From Halothiobacillus neapolitanus c2 (lineage in GTDB: Bacteria; Pseudomonadota; Gammaproteobacteria; Halothiobacillales; Halothiobacillaceae), in assembly GCF_000024765.1 (NCBI RefSeq), contig NC_013422.1:2189501-2253500 (forward strand): a stretch of DNA of 64,000 nt. Direction: 5' to 3'. Under the pieces are notes generated by a model. The model made no database searches. It saw nothing but the letters and a program-made list of their open reading frames with translations, and was not told the DNA's origin. Of the stretch, positions 9,379 to 16,616 are shown piece by piece. The number at the start of each line of letters is the position of its first letter. The first letter of the stretch is position 1. Position numbers and translations under genes: made by a program.

Positions 9379-9927
9379 TCAAGGCAGATCGAGTCGCCCG
9401 ACAAACGCCTGCACGGCGGCCTTGGCACAGGCTTCGTCCTTGTCGCCGCCAGGCGCGCCACTCACACCCAGCGCACCGATCAAGGTGCCCGCAGAATCGA
9501 TCCGCACGCCGCCGTCGAGCATCAGAATCCCATCCACATGATCCATTTCCATCCGAATGTCCTGGCGATTGCGTCGGAACACGCTGGAATCCACACCCGA
9601 AAGAATGACCGAACGTGCCTTGTCGGTGGCGACCTGAATTGTGAACCGATTCGCATCCGTACCGCGCATCACCACTTACGGATCACCCGCACGATCCACC
9701 ACGACGGCACTAACGTTGTAGCCCCGCTCCTGACACACATTGACCGCTTTCTCGGCGATCTTCGCCGCGAGCGGCATGCCCAGTCGTTTAACCGTGACCA
9801 CATCACCCGGATCGGCGAATGCCGCGCCCGTCAGCGATGTCAGTAAAAGACCCAGAATCGATGCCGTTGAGGACATTCGACGATAGCTGCGTGCAGCACG
9901 ACCTTGCCTGTTTAAAAATAGGAACAT
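9379..9927 (-). pseudogene. GlcG/HbpS-family protein, interrupted by a stop codon
   Basis: A secreted haem-binding-like GlcG domain protein broken by one in-frame TAA at 9673-9675. The N-terminal half has a signal peptide (ILGLLLTSLTGAAFA) and the family segment KIAEKAVNVCQERGYNVSAV ending VDRAGDP. The C-terminal half resumes in the same frame with VVMRGTDANRF and LGVSGAPGGDKDEACAKAA. The missing codon is normally Leu or similar, so TTA to TAA is a simple explanation. AGGAGG nine bases before ATG 9927 supports that start. Either a recent nonsense mutation or a base error; the rest of the gene is undamaged. Confidence 0.8.
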
Positions 9928-9964
9928 CAGGGGCGTCCTCCTGCTTTGATTGATTGGAAGTTGA

Positions 9965-10507
9965 TCAAGGCTCGATCAAAAGCCATTGACCAGGCTGCAA
10001 TGAACCTAGATTGTGACTACCGACCGCAACGCGGATCAGGCGAAGCGTCGGGAAACCGACCGCTGCTGTCATCCGGCGTACTTGGCGGTTTTTGCCTTCG
10101 GTAATTGTCAATTCGATCCAGCTTGTCGGGATGTTTTTTCGCACGCGAATGGGCGGCGTTCTCGGCCACAGCCAGTCGGGTTCGGGCACGACATGCGCCT
10201 CGGCGGGACGGGTTTTGCCGTCTTTGAGCACCACACCAGCCCGTAATTGGGCCAGTGCTTGCGCTGTGACGTCGCCATCGACCTGCGCCAGATAGGTTTT
10301 GGGTTGTTTGGCATCGGGTTGCGTGAGCTGCGCCTGCAAACGCCCATCATCGGTCAAAAGCAACAAGCCTTCACTGTCCCGATCCAACCGCCCAGCCGCA
10401 TACACATTTGGCTGATCAATATAATCGGCCAATGTGCCCGCCGCAGAACCGGGTTCCACTGTGAACTGCGAGAGAACATCGAAAGGTTTGTTGAACGCAA
10501 TCAACAT
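9965..10507 (-). CDS. rluE: RluE-type 23S rRNA pseudouridine synthase
   Basis: 180 aa from ATG 10507 ([15 protein letters not shown]), the usual start of the short RsuA/RluE branch without an S4 domain; the open frame upstream of it is not family-like. The catalytic motif [17 protein letters not shown] is near residues 45-61, with the catalytic Asp in [25 protein letters not shown] and LRLIRVAVG follow in order. RluE converts U2457 of 23S rRNA in E. coli. It starts 13 bp past the end of the exonuclease gene and is probably co-transcribed with it. Confidence 0.92.
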   Translation of the reverse strand: MLIAFNKPFDVLSQFTVEPGSAAGTLADYIDQPNVYAAGRLDRDSEGLLLLTDDGRLQAQLTQPDAKQPKTYLAQVDGDVTAQALAQLRAGVVLKDGKTRPAEAHVVPEPDWLWPRTPPIRVRKNIPTSWIELTITEGKNRQVRRMTAAVGFPTLRLIRVAVGSHNLGSLQPGQWLLIEP

Positions 10508-10520
10508 GTGATATTGGCCG

Positions 10521-11495
10521 TCAGGCGGCAGCCGATTGCGCCGCAGAGACCCGAGGCAGGCGTTCCCATCGGGCAATTCGGTACTCGTCCACGCCCGCCG
10601 CACGCAGCAATTGGGGTAGGTTATCCCGGATGCCTTGCCACGGGGCTGGTGTGTGTTCTATCGGCAGAGTACAGACAATGCCCGTAAGCTGACGCGACAG
10701 GCGCACCAAGGATTCGTGCTCTGCCAGCAATTTTTGCACGCGCGGCGCGCCGCGAAATTTCATGCCGTACACAGCGGCAAGATTCGCGTAGATGCCATCA
10801 ATCGTGCCGTGTTTCTTCAGCAGATTCCCGGCAATGCGCGGGCCGATGCCGGGCACACCGGGAATGTTATCGGATACATCGCCCGTCAGCGCCAGCCAAT
10901 CGGCGATTTGCTGCGGTTTCACGCCAAAGTGCCGCTCCACATCACCATACGCCAGCACCTTCTGGCGCATCGGGTTGAACCAGCGATCATCCGGGCCGAG
11001 CAGTTGGGCCAGATCCTTATCGCCGGTGATGATGGTGACGGCACGGTTGCGTTTGCGCAGGCGTTGGACCAGCGTGCCGATCACGTCGTCGGCTTCATAG
11101 CCCGGATGATCGATAGCGCAGAGGCCCGCCGCTTCGGCCAGGGCGCGACAACGCGGCAATTGCGCGGTCAGTTCCGCAGGTGCGGGCGGACGATGGGCTT
11201 TGTACGCCGGATAGATGGTTTGCCTGAAGCTGCGATTACACGGCGCATCGAAGGTGCAGACGATCACTGGGCCGTGCTCGGCATGAGGCGTCACCGATGG
11301 TTGGATGTTTTGGTCGAACACCGATTCAAGCAGGGTCAACAGGGCATCAGCAAATCCCTGCAACGCACCGACCGGCTGATCATCGGCATCGACCAGCGTC
11401 TTTTCTGCGCCATGCCATGCCCGCCAGATTTGGGCATGAGAATCGATCAACCAGGCGCGGCTTGGGGCGGCGGATGGGGCGATCGATTCGCTCAT
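10521..11495 (-). CDS. 5'-3' exonuclease (PolA N-terminal/ExoIX type)
   Basis: 324 aa from ATG 11495, whose ATGA overlaps the malic-enzyme stop; the longer open frame upstream is a shadow of that gene. FEN-type motifs: [14 protein letters not shown] near residue 15, [24 protein letters not shown] near 77, [11 protein letters not shown] near 129, [13 protein letters not shown] near 150, and the helix-hairpin-helix [15 protein letters not shown]-like stretch ([17 protein letters not shown]) near 205. This is a stand-alone 5' nuclease, larger than E. coli Xni (about 250 aa) and lacking a polymerase domain. Role in Okazaki flap or repair processing is inferred. Confidence 0.88.
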   Translation of the reverse strand: MSESIAPSAAPSRAWLIDSHAQIWRAWHGAEKTLVDADDQPVGALQGFADALLTLLESVFDQNIQPSVTPHAEHGPVIVCTFDAPCNRSFRQTIYPAYKAHRPPAPAELTAQLPRCRALAEAAGLCAIDHPGYEADDVIGTLVQRLRKRNRAVTIITGDKDLAQLLGPDDRWFNPMRQKVLAYGDVERHFGVKPQQIADWLALTGDVSDNIPGVPGIGPRIAGNLLKKHGTIDGIYANLAAVYGMKFRGAPRVQKLLAEHESLVRLSRQLTGIVCTLPIEHTPAPWQGIRDNLPQLLRAAGVDEYRIARWERLPRVSAAQSAAA

Positions 11496-12754
11496 ACGGT
11501 CGTTACCCGGGGATACGGTCGATAAGCGGTTCTGGCCACGCCATCTCGCTCGGCGGCGGCGGCCACCGCCGCGGGCAGCCGCTCGATCAGGCGCGGGTCG
11601 AAGGGCTTGGGCAGAATATATTCGGCGCCGAAGGTCAAACTGTCGAGGTTGTATGCGGCCAACACGCTCTGGGGCACGGGCTCGCGCGCCAGGGCCGCCA
11701 GCGCCTCGACGCAGGCGATTTTCATGTTCGCGGTAATGCGCGAGGCACGGCAATCGAGCGTGCCCCGAAAAATGAACGGGAACGCCAACACGTTGTTCAC
11801 CTGATTGGGATAATCACTGCGCCCCGTCGCCATAATCAGATCATCACGCACGCTGTGCGCCAATTCCGGGCGGATTTCCGGATCCGGATTGGCCAGCGCA
11901 AACACTACCGGTTGATCGGCCATGCTGCTTAACATCTCGGCACTCAGCAGGTTCGGCGCGGAAAGGCCAATAAATACATCGGCACCACGCAAGGCGTCTT
12001 CAAGTGTGCGGTCATCGGTATCGGCCACTACGGCGGCATGGTGTTCCGGCAGATCGGTCAAGCCGCTGTGCAACACGCCGACTTTATCCACCACGCGCAG
12101 TTGCTCGCGATTGAGCCCCATTTCCAGCAACAGGCGCAAGGTTGCCGTACCGGCGGCACCCGCGCCCACCAGCACCAAGCGAATGTCTTCGAGTTTTTTG
12201 TTCTGAATATGCAAGGCATTGACCAAACCAGCGGCAATAATAATCGCCGTGCCGTGCTGATCGTCGTGGAAGACGGGGATATCCATCGCTTCGATCAACG
12301 CGGCCTCGATCTCGAAACAACGCGGAGCGGAAATATCCTCCAGATTGATGCCGCCGAAGCTCGCCCCCAGACGACGCACCGTATCAATCAATTCCATTGG
12401 CTCCTGTGTTTCCACTTCAAGGTCAATCGCGTCGATGTTCGCGAATTTTTTGAACAGCAGCGCCTTGCCCTCCATCACCGGCTTGCTCGCCAGCGCGCCG
12501 AGATTGCCCAGTCCTAAAATGGCCGAACCATCGGAAATGACGGCCACGAGGTTGCCCTTGTTGGTATAGCGATAGGCATCATCCGGATTGGCCGCAATGG
12601 CACGAACCGGTTCAGCCACGCCGGGGGAATAGGCCAGCGCCAGGTCGCGCGCCGATTGCGCGGGCTTGGTGATGGCCGTTGCGGTTTTACCCGGCACGGG
12701 AAACTCATGGTAATCGAGGGCGGCTTGGCGGGAATCGGGCGGAGGGTTAGACAT
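11492..12754 (-). CDS. Malic enzyme (short MaeB-type)
   Basis: Oxidative decarboxylation of malate to pyruvate with NAD(P). 420 aa from ATG 12754 (MSNPPPDSRQ); the frame continues upstream without family similarity. Motifs: AYSPGVAEPVRAI near residue 43, GNLGALASKPVMEGKA, FGGINLEDISAPRCFEIE near 145, PVFHDDQHGTAI near 167, the Rossmann VLVGAGAAGTATLRLL near 200, and ALANPDPEI. It lacks the phosphotransacetylase-like C-terminal domain of E. coli MaeB (759 aa). It is translationally coupled by ATGA to the downstream exonuclease. NAD versus NADP preference cannot be read here. Confidence 0.93.
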   Translation of the reverse strand: MSNPPPDSRQAALDYHEFPVPGKTATAITKPAQSARDLALAYSPGVAEPVRAIAANPDDAYRYTNKGNLVAVISDGSAILGLGNLGALASKPVMEGKALLFKKFANIDAIDLEVETQEPMELIDTVRRLGASFGGINLEDISAPRCFEIEAALIEAMDIPVFHDDQHGTAIIIAAGLVNALHIQNKKLEDIRLVLVGAGAAGTATLRLLLEMGLNREQLRVVDKVGVLHSGLTDLPEHHAAVVADTDDRTLEDALRGADVFIGLSAPNLLSAEMLSSMADQPVVFALANPDPEIRPELAHSVRDDLIMATGRSDYPNQVNNVLAFPFIFRGTLDCRASRITANMKIACVEALAALAREPVPQSVLAAYNLDSLTFGAEYILPKPFDPRLIERLPAAVAAAAERDGVARTAYRPYPRVTTV

Positions 12755-12966
12755 GGCTACAGATTCAGGTGAAGGTGTTTTGACCCGAACATTATGCCAC
12801 GTAAAGAATGCCCCAGTGCCAGTCAAAAGGGAGGGAACCTCAACAGGCCGCCCAAACGCAGCCACCGCGTCCAAATACAAGCCGCTTCCATGCCAACACA
12901 ATAGCGCCGAACATGAATCGCGGCACATACCCAATCCAACAATTTTGGCGGGTGCCGATTAAATTC

Positions 12967-12995
12967 TTGACGATTCATCCGCGAAATATTAGGCT
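12967..12995 (+). promoter_or_regulatory. Putative promoter ahead of the cassette array
   Basis: TTGACG at 12967-12972 and TAGGCT at 12990-12995 with 17-bp spacing resemble a sigma70 promoter; the -10 is weak. It lies about 30 bp before a leader ORF with a strong ribosome-binding site and faces the cassette genes, the position a cassette promoter (Pc) takes in integrons. Confidence 0.4.
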
Positions 12996-13026
12996 GCCTA
13001 ATTGAACAAGACAGGAGATAAAAAGC

Positions 13027-13098
13027 ATGAAAAACGGACAGTTACATCAAATAAAAATTGATTGGTTGGCAAACTCAGCCAATTATCATGCTGTCTAA
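13027..13098 (+). CDS. 23-aa leader ORF upstream of the first cassette
   Basis: ATG 13027 to TAA 13096-13098, encoding MKNGQLHQIKIDWLANSANY plus three residues, with an AGGAGA ribosome-binding site about eight bases upstream. It ends five bases before a GTTAGGG core-like site at 13104. In class 1 integrons the attI region carries a short translated ORF (ORF-11) that raises translation of the first cassette; position and signals here are analogous. Coding status is inferred from the SD-ATG-stop arrangement only. Confidence 0.4.
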   Translation: MKNGQLHQIKIDWLANSANYHAV

Positions 13099-13129
13099 AT
13101 TACGTTAGGGTTTACAAAAGGAGTACATT

Positions 13130-13444
13130 TTGAGTAGCGCAGTCAATTGCACTTCCATTGAAGAAGTTCGCTCGAACATCGACCGCATTGATCGTCAGAT
13201 TGTCGCCCTTCTGGCTGAACGTGGAAGCTTTGTGAAGCAAGCGGCTCGGTTCAAGAAAACCACGGACGACGTAAAAGCGCCTCAACGCGTCGAACAGGTT
13301 ATTGCCAAGGTTACAGCGCTATCGCAAGAGCTGGGCGCAAACCCCTCCGTTACAGAGCAGGTTTACCGTGCAATGATTTCGGGTTTCATTAACGCGGAGT
13401 TGACTGAACATGCAGCACTCAATACCGATGGGGCCAAACCCTAA
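13130..13444 (+). CDS. AroQ-type chorismate mutase-like protein (cassette 1)
   Basis: 104 aa, starting at TTG 13130 with AAAAGGAG seven bases upstream. All-helical AroQ signature: EEVRSNIDRIDRQIVALLAERGSF near residues 11-34, VKQAARFKK near 36-44, and PQRVEQVI near 51-58, supplying the Arg and Lys expected for chorismate binding. It may be a chorismate mutase (to prephenate) or an isochorismate pyruvate-lyase. It is free-standing, not fused to PheA or TyrA. The stop codon lies inside the attC site that follows, as in compact integron cassettes. Confidence 0.8.
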   Translation: MSSAVNCTSIEEVRSNIDRIDRQIVALLAERGSFVKQAARFKKTTDDVKAPQRVEQVIAKVTALSQELGANPSVTEQVYRAMISGFINAELTEHAALNTDGAKP

Positions 13445-13501
13445 CATGGCGTTCGAGAGGGACGCGCCAAAAGCGGCGCGCCCCTCAACTCTACGTTAGG
13501 C
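13439..13501 (+). other. attC recombination site 1
   Basis: 63 bp. Outer core CCCTAAC at 13439-13445 pairs with GTTAGGC at 13495-13501; the inner arms GAGAGGGACGCGCC and GGCGCGCCCCTC pair around an AAAAGC loop. This is the R''-L''-L'-R' layout recognised by integron integrases as folded single-stranded DNA, with the cleavage point at G/TTAGGC. It directly follows the chorismate mutase-like gene. Confidence 0.75.
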
Positions 13502-13571
13502 CGCATACGAGGGTTCACGTGAACATGGGAAGGACGCAAGCAAACGCAGCCCGGAACTGGTCACGAGGAAC

Positions 13572-14669
13572 GTGTTGAAGGCGGGCCTCTTGGGCTTCGT
13601 TGCGGTTTGCCTTGGAGCGACCTCATGGCAGGCCATGGCAGCCCAGGTCGTGCCATCTGGCCGCCTGGATCTGGACTACGCCGCCCCCAACTCCGACACG
13701 CGGTCGCTGCACAGCAACGCTATCGTCCGCCGCGCCGAGCTGGACTTCGAGGTCAATTTCAACGACGACTGGGCCTTCAAGACCAGCAACGACTTCGCCA
13801 GAGCCAAAGGCGGAAAACTCAAGAACTCGATCCAAAACTTGATCCTGACATACAAAGGCTGGCGGACGGGCGACATTTCCGCGGGTCAGTTCAAGGTTCC
13901 GTTCGGCCTCGACAATCTGACCAGTTCCAAGTACACCATGGCGATCGAACGCTCGCTGCCTACCACCGGCCTCGTGCCGTCCCGCCATCTGGGTATCGGG
14001 TTCAGCAGGAACCGCAAGCATTATACCTTCTCGGTGATGGCGTTCGGACCTTCCATTGACTACGACAAGGGCAATGGCATCGGTGCACGCTACACCTTCG
14101 CCCCCATCGACTCGGGAAACAAGCTGTTGCACGTGGGCGTTTCGTTCGTGAGCGAGGAGCCGACTGGCAGCGTGAAATTCAAAACGAATCCCGAGTCCAA
14201 ACCGACCGAAGTCGATTTTGTGGATACGGGCAAACTCGGCGACGTCAGTCGGATCAATCGTCTCGGGTTGGAAATGGCCTATCAAATCGGCCCGTTCACG
14301 ACCCAGATGGAATGGATGCGAACCGCCGTCAACCGGCAACACCATCCCAATGTAGCTTTCGGTGGCTGGTATGTTGAAGGCAGCTGGATGTTCGGGGGTG
14401 GGTCGCGCCGTTACAAGTACGGGAAGTTCGTGAGTCCGACACTCGGCAAGCCCTATGGCACTTGGGAGTTGACGGCACGCTACAGCCATCTCGACCTCAA
14501 CGATGCGAGCGTGCAAGGTGGCCGGGAAAACAACCTCACCCTGGGACTGAACTGGTACCTCAACAGCCATGGGCGGCTCATGTTCAACTACATCAAAGTG
14601 CACTCTGATCGCCAAGGTGCCGCCGATAACCCCGATATCTTCTTAGTGCAGACTCAGTTCTTTTTCTAA
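13572..14669 (+). CDS. Outer-membrane porin, OprO/OprP-like (cassette 2)
   Basis: 365 aa, starting at GTG 13572 with GAGGAA just upstream. The signal peptide ends about ATSWQAMAAQ (residue 24). The mature part is rich in alternating beta-strand patterns (ELDFEVNFNDDWAFKTSND, AGQFKVPFGLDNLTSS, RHLGIGFSR, LTLGLNWYLNSHGRLMFNY) and ends in QTQFFF, a terminal Phe as expected for an outer-membrane barrel. The GQFKVPFG and SLPTTGL segments fit the phosphate-selective porin O/P family; substrate is unknown. It lies between two attC sites with its own ribosome-binding site, so it is a cassette gene. Base composition resembles the chromosome, unlike cassettes 3 and 4. Confidence 0.85.
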   Translation: MLKAGLLGFVAVCLGATSWQAMAAQVVPSGRLDLDYAAPNSDTRSLHSNAIVRRAELDFEVNFNDDWAFKTSNDFARAKGGKLKNSIQNLILTYKGWRTGDISAGQFKVPFGLDNLTSSKYTMAIERSLPTTGLVPSRHLGIGFSRNRKHYTFSVMAFGPSIDYDKGNGIGARYTFAPIDSGNKLLHVGVSFVSEEPTGSVKFKTNPESKPTEVDFVDTGKLGDVSRINRLGLEMAYQIGPFTTQMEWMRTAVNRQHHPNVAFGGWYVEGSWMFGGGSRRYKYGKFVSPTLGKPYGTWELTARYSHLDLNDASVQGGRENNLTLGLNWYLNSHGRLMFNYIKVHSDRQGAADNPDIFLVQTQFFF

Positions 14670-14684
14670 CAAAATGCGCCTGCG

Positions 14685-14756
14685 GCCTAACAACTCGGTC
14701 AACCGGACGCAAATCCCGCTACGCGGTCTTTGCGCCGGTTACCTCGGGCGTTAGGA
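14685..14756 (+). other. attC recombination site 2
   Basis: 72 bp. GCCTAAC at 14685-14691 and GTTAGGA at 14750-14756 are the outer cores. The inner arms (CAACCGGACGCAAA and TTTGCGCCGGTT) pair closely with an unpaired base or two, typical of the extrahelical bases that give attC its strand choice. It begins 15 bp after the porin stop. Confidence 0.85.
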
Positions 14757-14765
14757 GAAAGGAAT

Positions 14766-15002
14766 ATGGCATTCGCATTGTGGGCAAAACAAATTAAATG
14801 CCCGAACTGTAATTACGAAGGGAAAGCGCAGATCAAAGGTTCTGGTTGTGGTCTTTGGCTGCTTTTTCTCATTTTGTTTTTTGTTTCATTTCTATTTTGG
14901 CCGTTATTCCTAGTTGCTGGCATCATGTTTCTATGGTTATTGTTAAAGCCAGCTGATCAAATATGTCCAAAATGCAAGTTTGCAAACCCAATACCAAAAT
15001 AA
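14766..15002 (+). CDS. Small zinc-ribbon membrane protein (cassette 3)
   Basis: 78 aa from ATG 14766, nine bases after attC 2, with AAAGGA upstream; the frame running back into attC 2 is not coding. Two Cys pairs, CPNCNYEG near residue 12 and CPKCKFANP near 68, flank one long hydrophobic segment (about 27-58), so both halves of a zinc ribbon meet beside the membrane. Family not recognised; the arrangement recalls LITAF-like proteins but that is only a resemblance. More AT-rich than the chromosomal genes around the array. Confidence 0.7.
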   Translation: MAFALWAKQIKCPNCNYEGKAQIKGSGCGLWLLFLILFFVSFLFWPLFLVAGIMFLWLLLKPADQICPKCKFANPIPK

Positions 15003-15008
15003 AGAATT

Positions 15009-15095
15009 GCCTAACAAGGCAAATGCACTCGGACGGCAAAAAGCACCGCTCGTTCCTCGCTTTGCTTTTGCCGCCAGTGTTTTGCGGCGTTAGAG
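15009..15095 (+). other. attC recombination site 3
   Basis: 87 bp. GCCTAAC at 15009-15015 and GTTAGAG at 15089-15095 are the outer cores; GCACTCGGACGGCAAAAAGC pairs with GCTTTTGCCGCCAGTG across a loop. The arm GCACTCGGACGGCAA recurs almost unchanged in truncated attC 4, showing the two sites are related. Confidence 0.85.
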
Positions 15096-15119
15096 AAAAG
15101 AAAAGTAAGAGGAAAACTC

Positions 15120-16094
15120 ATGCTGGTATGTGATAAATGTGGCGCGGGAATAAATGAGGGAGCAAAGTTCTGTCCTCAATGCGGTGACCCTGTTACGGAG
15201 GCGGATCGAGTAACTATCCCAGTCACAGAATCGCAAATGGCAAATGTTGAAATATCATTTGGCCAAAGCTCATCACCAAATTTCGTGAAGGCAGTTGAAA
15301 TCTGTAAAAATATTCCAACTTACTCTGTAACGGGCGAAGGAAAGCAAACTCAGCACAAAATTACACTGCCGATTACAGAAGTTGATCTGATTATCAATCT
15401 ATTTGAGTTGGTGGGAAGCTGGAAGACATCACAAATGCTCATAAATGGGCATGCCGCCACCAAGAAAGACCTTACCTATTATGGTGTTGGTTGTTACAGA
15501 AATAGGCAGAAAGCTTATAGGCCTGAGCAATTCTGTTTTGGTGAAAAAGAGTATGAAGCCAATATATGGGGATGCAAAAAGCTTAATATGCCGATCAATG
15601 AATGGGGAGGCGGTTGGCTTGATTATGGAGAGTTTGACAAATCTGGTGTGTGGCACTTCGATAAAAACAGAATCAAGCATGAACTGGAAATCGCATTAAA
15701 AGAAAATGAGCTGTGCCCAGTTCTTAGCAGAAAGCGGGTGCTTGAAACGCTTGATAGGCTTCCCGATAGTATCAATCCAAAACGAGATAATAACTGGAAA
15801 TACAGAATTAGCTATGAAGAAGTAAATGGTGATTACAAAGAAGTTGCTGTTGGAGTCAAGCCAGTTATAAAGAAAATCAATAGGTATGTTGTTGGTGGGT
15901 TTAAACCTAGCTGGGAAGTTGAAACTGCAGATAATTTTTCGAGCAATGATCACGTAATAAAAGTCAATCCCCAGCCTGTCGATGAAGAGCCGAGACAGAA
16001 ACGGCCGCCAAAAGCAAAGAGGAAAAGCGGCTCATTATCTGCAATTTGGTGGATCGTCGGTGTCATTGTGATTTTATACTTGCTGTTCAAATGA
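15120..16094 (+). CDS. Zinc-ribbon, tail-anchored hypothetical protein (cassette 4)
   Basis: 324 aa. ATG 15120 follows AAGAGGAAAAC and lies 25 bp after attC 3. The N-terminal zinc ribbon is CDKCG and CPQCG within residues 4-22; a long middle region (about 45-265) with WGGGWLDYGEF and TYYGVGCYRNRQ is unrecognised; a Lys/Arg-rich linker near 293-304 precedes a C-terminal membrane anchor (about 306-323). Distinctly AT-rich, consistent with foreign origin. Like cassette 3 it is a zinc-ribbon membrane protein, but the two share no further similarity by eye. Confidence 0.75.
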   Translation: MLVCDKCGAGINEGAKFCPQCGDPVTEADRVTIPVTESQMANVEISFGQSSSPNFVKAVEICKNIPTYSVTGEGKQTQHKITLPITEVDLIINLFELVGSWKTSQMLINGHAATKKDLTYYGVGCYRNRQKAYRPEQFCFGEKEYEANIWGCKKLNMPINEWGGGWLDYGEFDKSGVWHFDKNRIKHELEIALKENELCPVLSRKRVLETLDRLPDSINPKRDNNWKYRISYEEVNGDYKEVAVGVKPVIKKINRYVVGGFKPSWEVETADNFSSNDHVIKVNPQPVDEEPRQKRPPKAKRKSGSLSAIWWIVGVIVILYLLFK

Positions 16095-16100
16095 AATTTT

Positions 16101-16134
16101 CTCTAACAATCACTTGCACTCGGACAGCAACCCG
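16101..16134 (+). other. Truncated attC site 4
   Basis: The 5' half of an attC: CTCTAAC at 16101-16107 and the arm TTGCACTCGGACAGCAA, close to that of attC 3. The matching 3' arm and GTTRRRY core are missing; the sequence runs straight into the left REP of the RAYT remnant at about 16131. The element's insertion or a linked deletion probably removed the rest. Confidence 0.65.
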
Positions 16135-16454
16135 CGTAGGTAAGATTAGCGAAGCGTAATCGTACGCATGATGGTTTAATACTACACTTTGCTTAATCGT
16201 CCGGGACCGGACACTTAATCACCACATGGCATATGGACACGCCCAACTATCGTCGCGTCTTTGTTACTGGGGGCACATGGTTTTTTACCGTTAACATACT
16301 CCAACATCACGACAACGAATTGGCCGTATTCGATGTTTCATCGCGACATGGCTAACGGCGTGTATTCACCTGATTGGTGCGGCGCTGCTACGATAAACGT
16401 CGGTGGTGATGCCTGACATGCGTACGATTACGCTTCGCTAATCGCACCTACGGG
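16131..16454 (+). mobile_element. Decayed REP/RAYT element
   Basis: A 324-bp unit bounded by inverted REP sequences. The left copy (16131-16170) and the reverse complement of the right copy (16417-16454) share GATTAGCGAAGCGTAATCG and CGTACGCATG. Each REP is itself a hairpin (GATTAGC-GAAGC-GTAATC type). Between them lies a degraded REP-associated tyrosine transposase gene. Intact units of this kind are about four times longer, so most of the transposase has been deleted. Confidence 0.75.
16233..16416 (+). pseudogene. RAYT transposase remnant, internal deletion
   Basis: N-terminal piece at 16233-16355: MDTPNYRRVFVTGGTWFFTV followed by NILQHHDNELAVF and a stop, matching the start of Y1/RAYT transposases. 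C-terminal piece in another frame at about 16357-16416: VYSPDWCGAATINVGGDA, the SPDW-G tail found at the end of such proteins. The middle, holding the HUH pair and catalytic Tyr, is absent. Non-functional. Confidence 0.7.
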
Positions 16455-16457
16455 CTC

Positions 16458-16555
16458 CTCGAAATACCCGTGATTCGTCGTTCCCGCGAAAGCGGGAACC
16501 CAGGAAAATCAACGCGCTGGATTCCCGCCTACGCGGGAATGGCGGGTTTTTCGAG
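16458..16555. repeat. Interspersed palindromic repeat, copy 1
   Basis: Ends CTCGAAATACCCG and CGGGTTTTTCGAG form a terminal inverted repeat. Inside are two hairpins, CGTTCCCGC-GAAA-GCGGGAAC and ATTCCCGCCTACGCGGGAAT. A second copy lies at 22184-22297. This type of CGTCATTCCCGC repeat is widespread in proteobacterial intergenic DNA. It lies between the RAYT remnant and the end of the GGDEF-EAL gene. Confidence 0.75.
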
Positions 16556-16616
16556 CTTCCCCTACGCGCTAGAGATAAGGTGGGGCGATAGAGTGGAAAG
16601 CGAAGACAAGGGCGCA

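Noticed and set aside
11496-11753. Upstream extension of the exonuclease reading frame
   Set aside because: The 86 added residues are Arg/Gly-rich shadow of the malic-enzyme 3' end; the ATGA overlap at 11492-11495 marks the real start.
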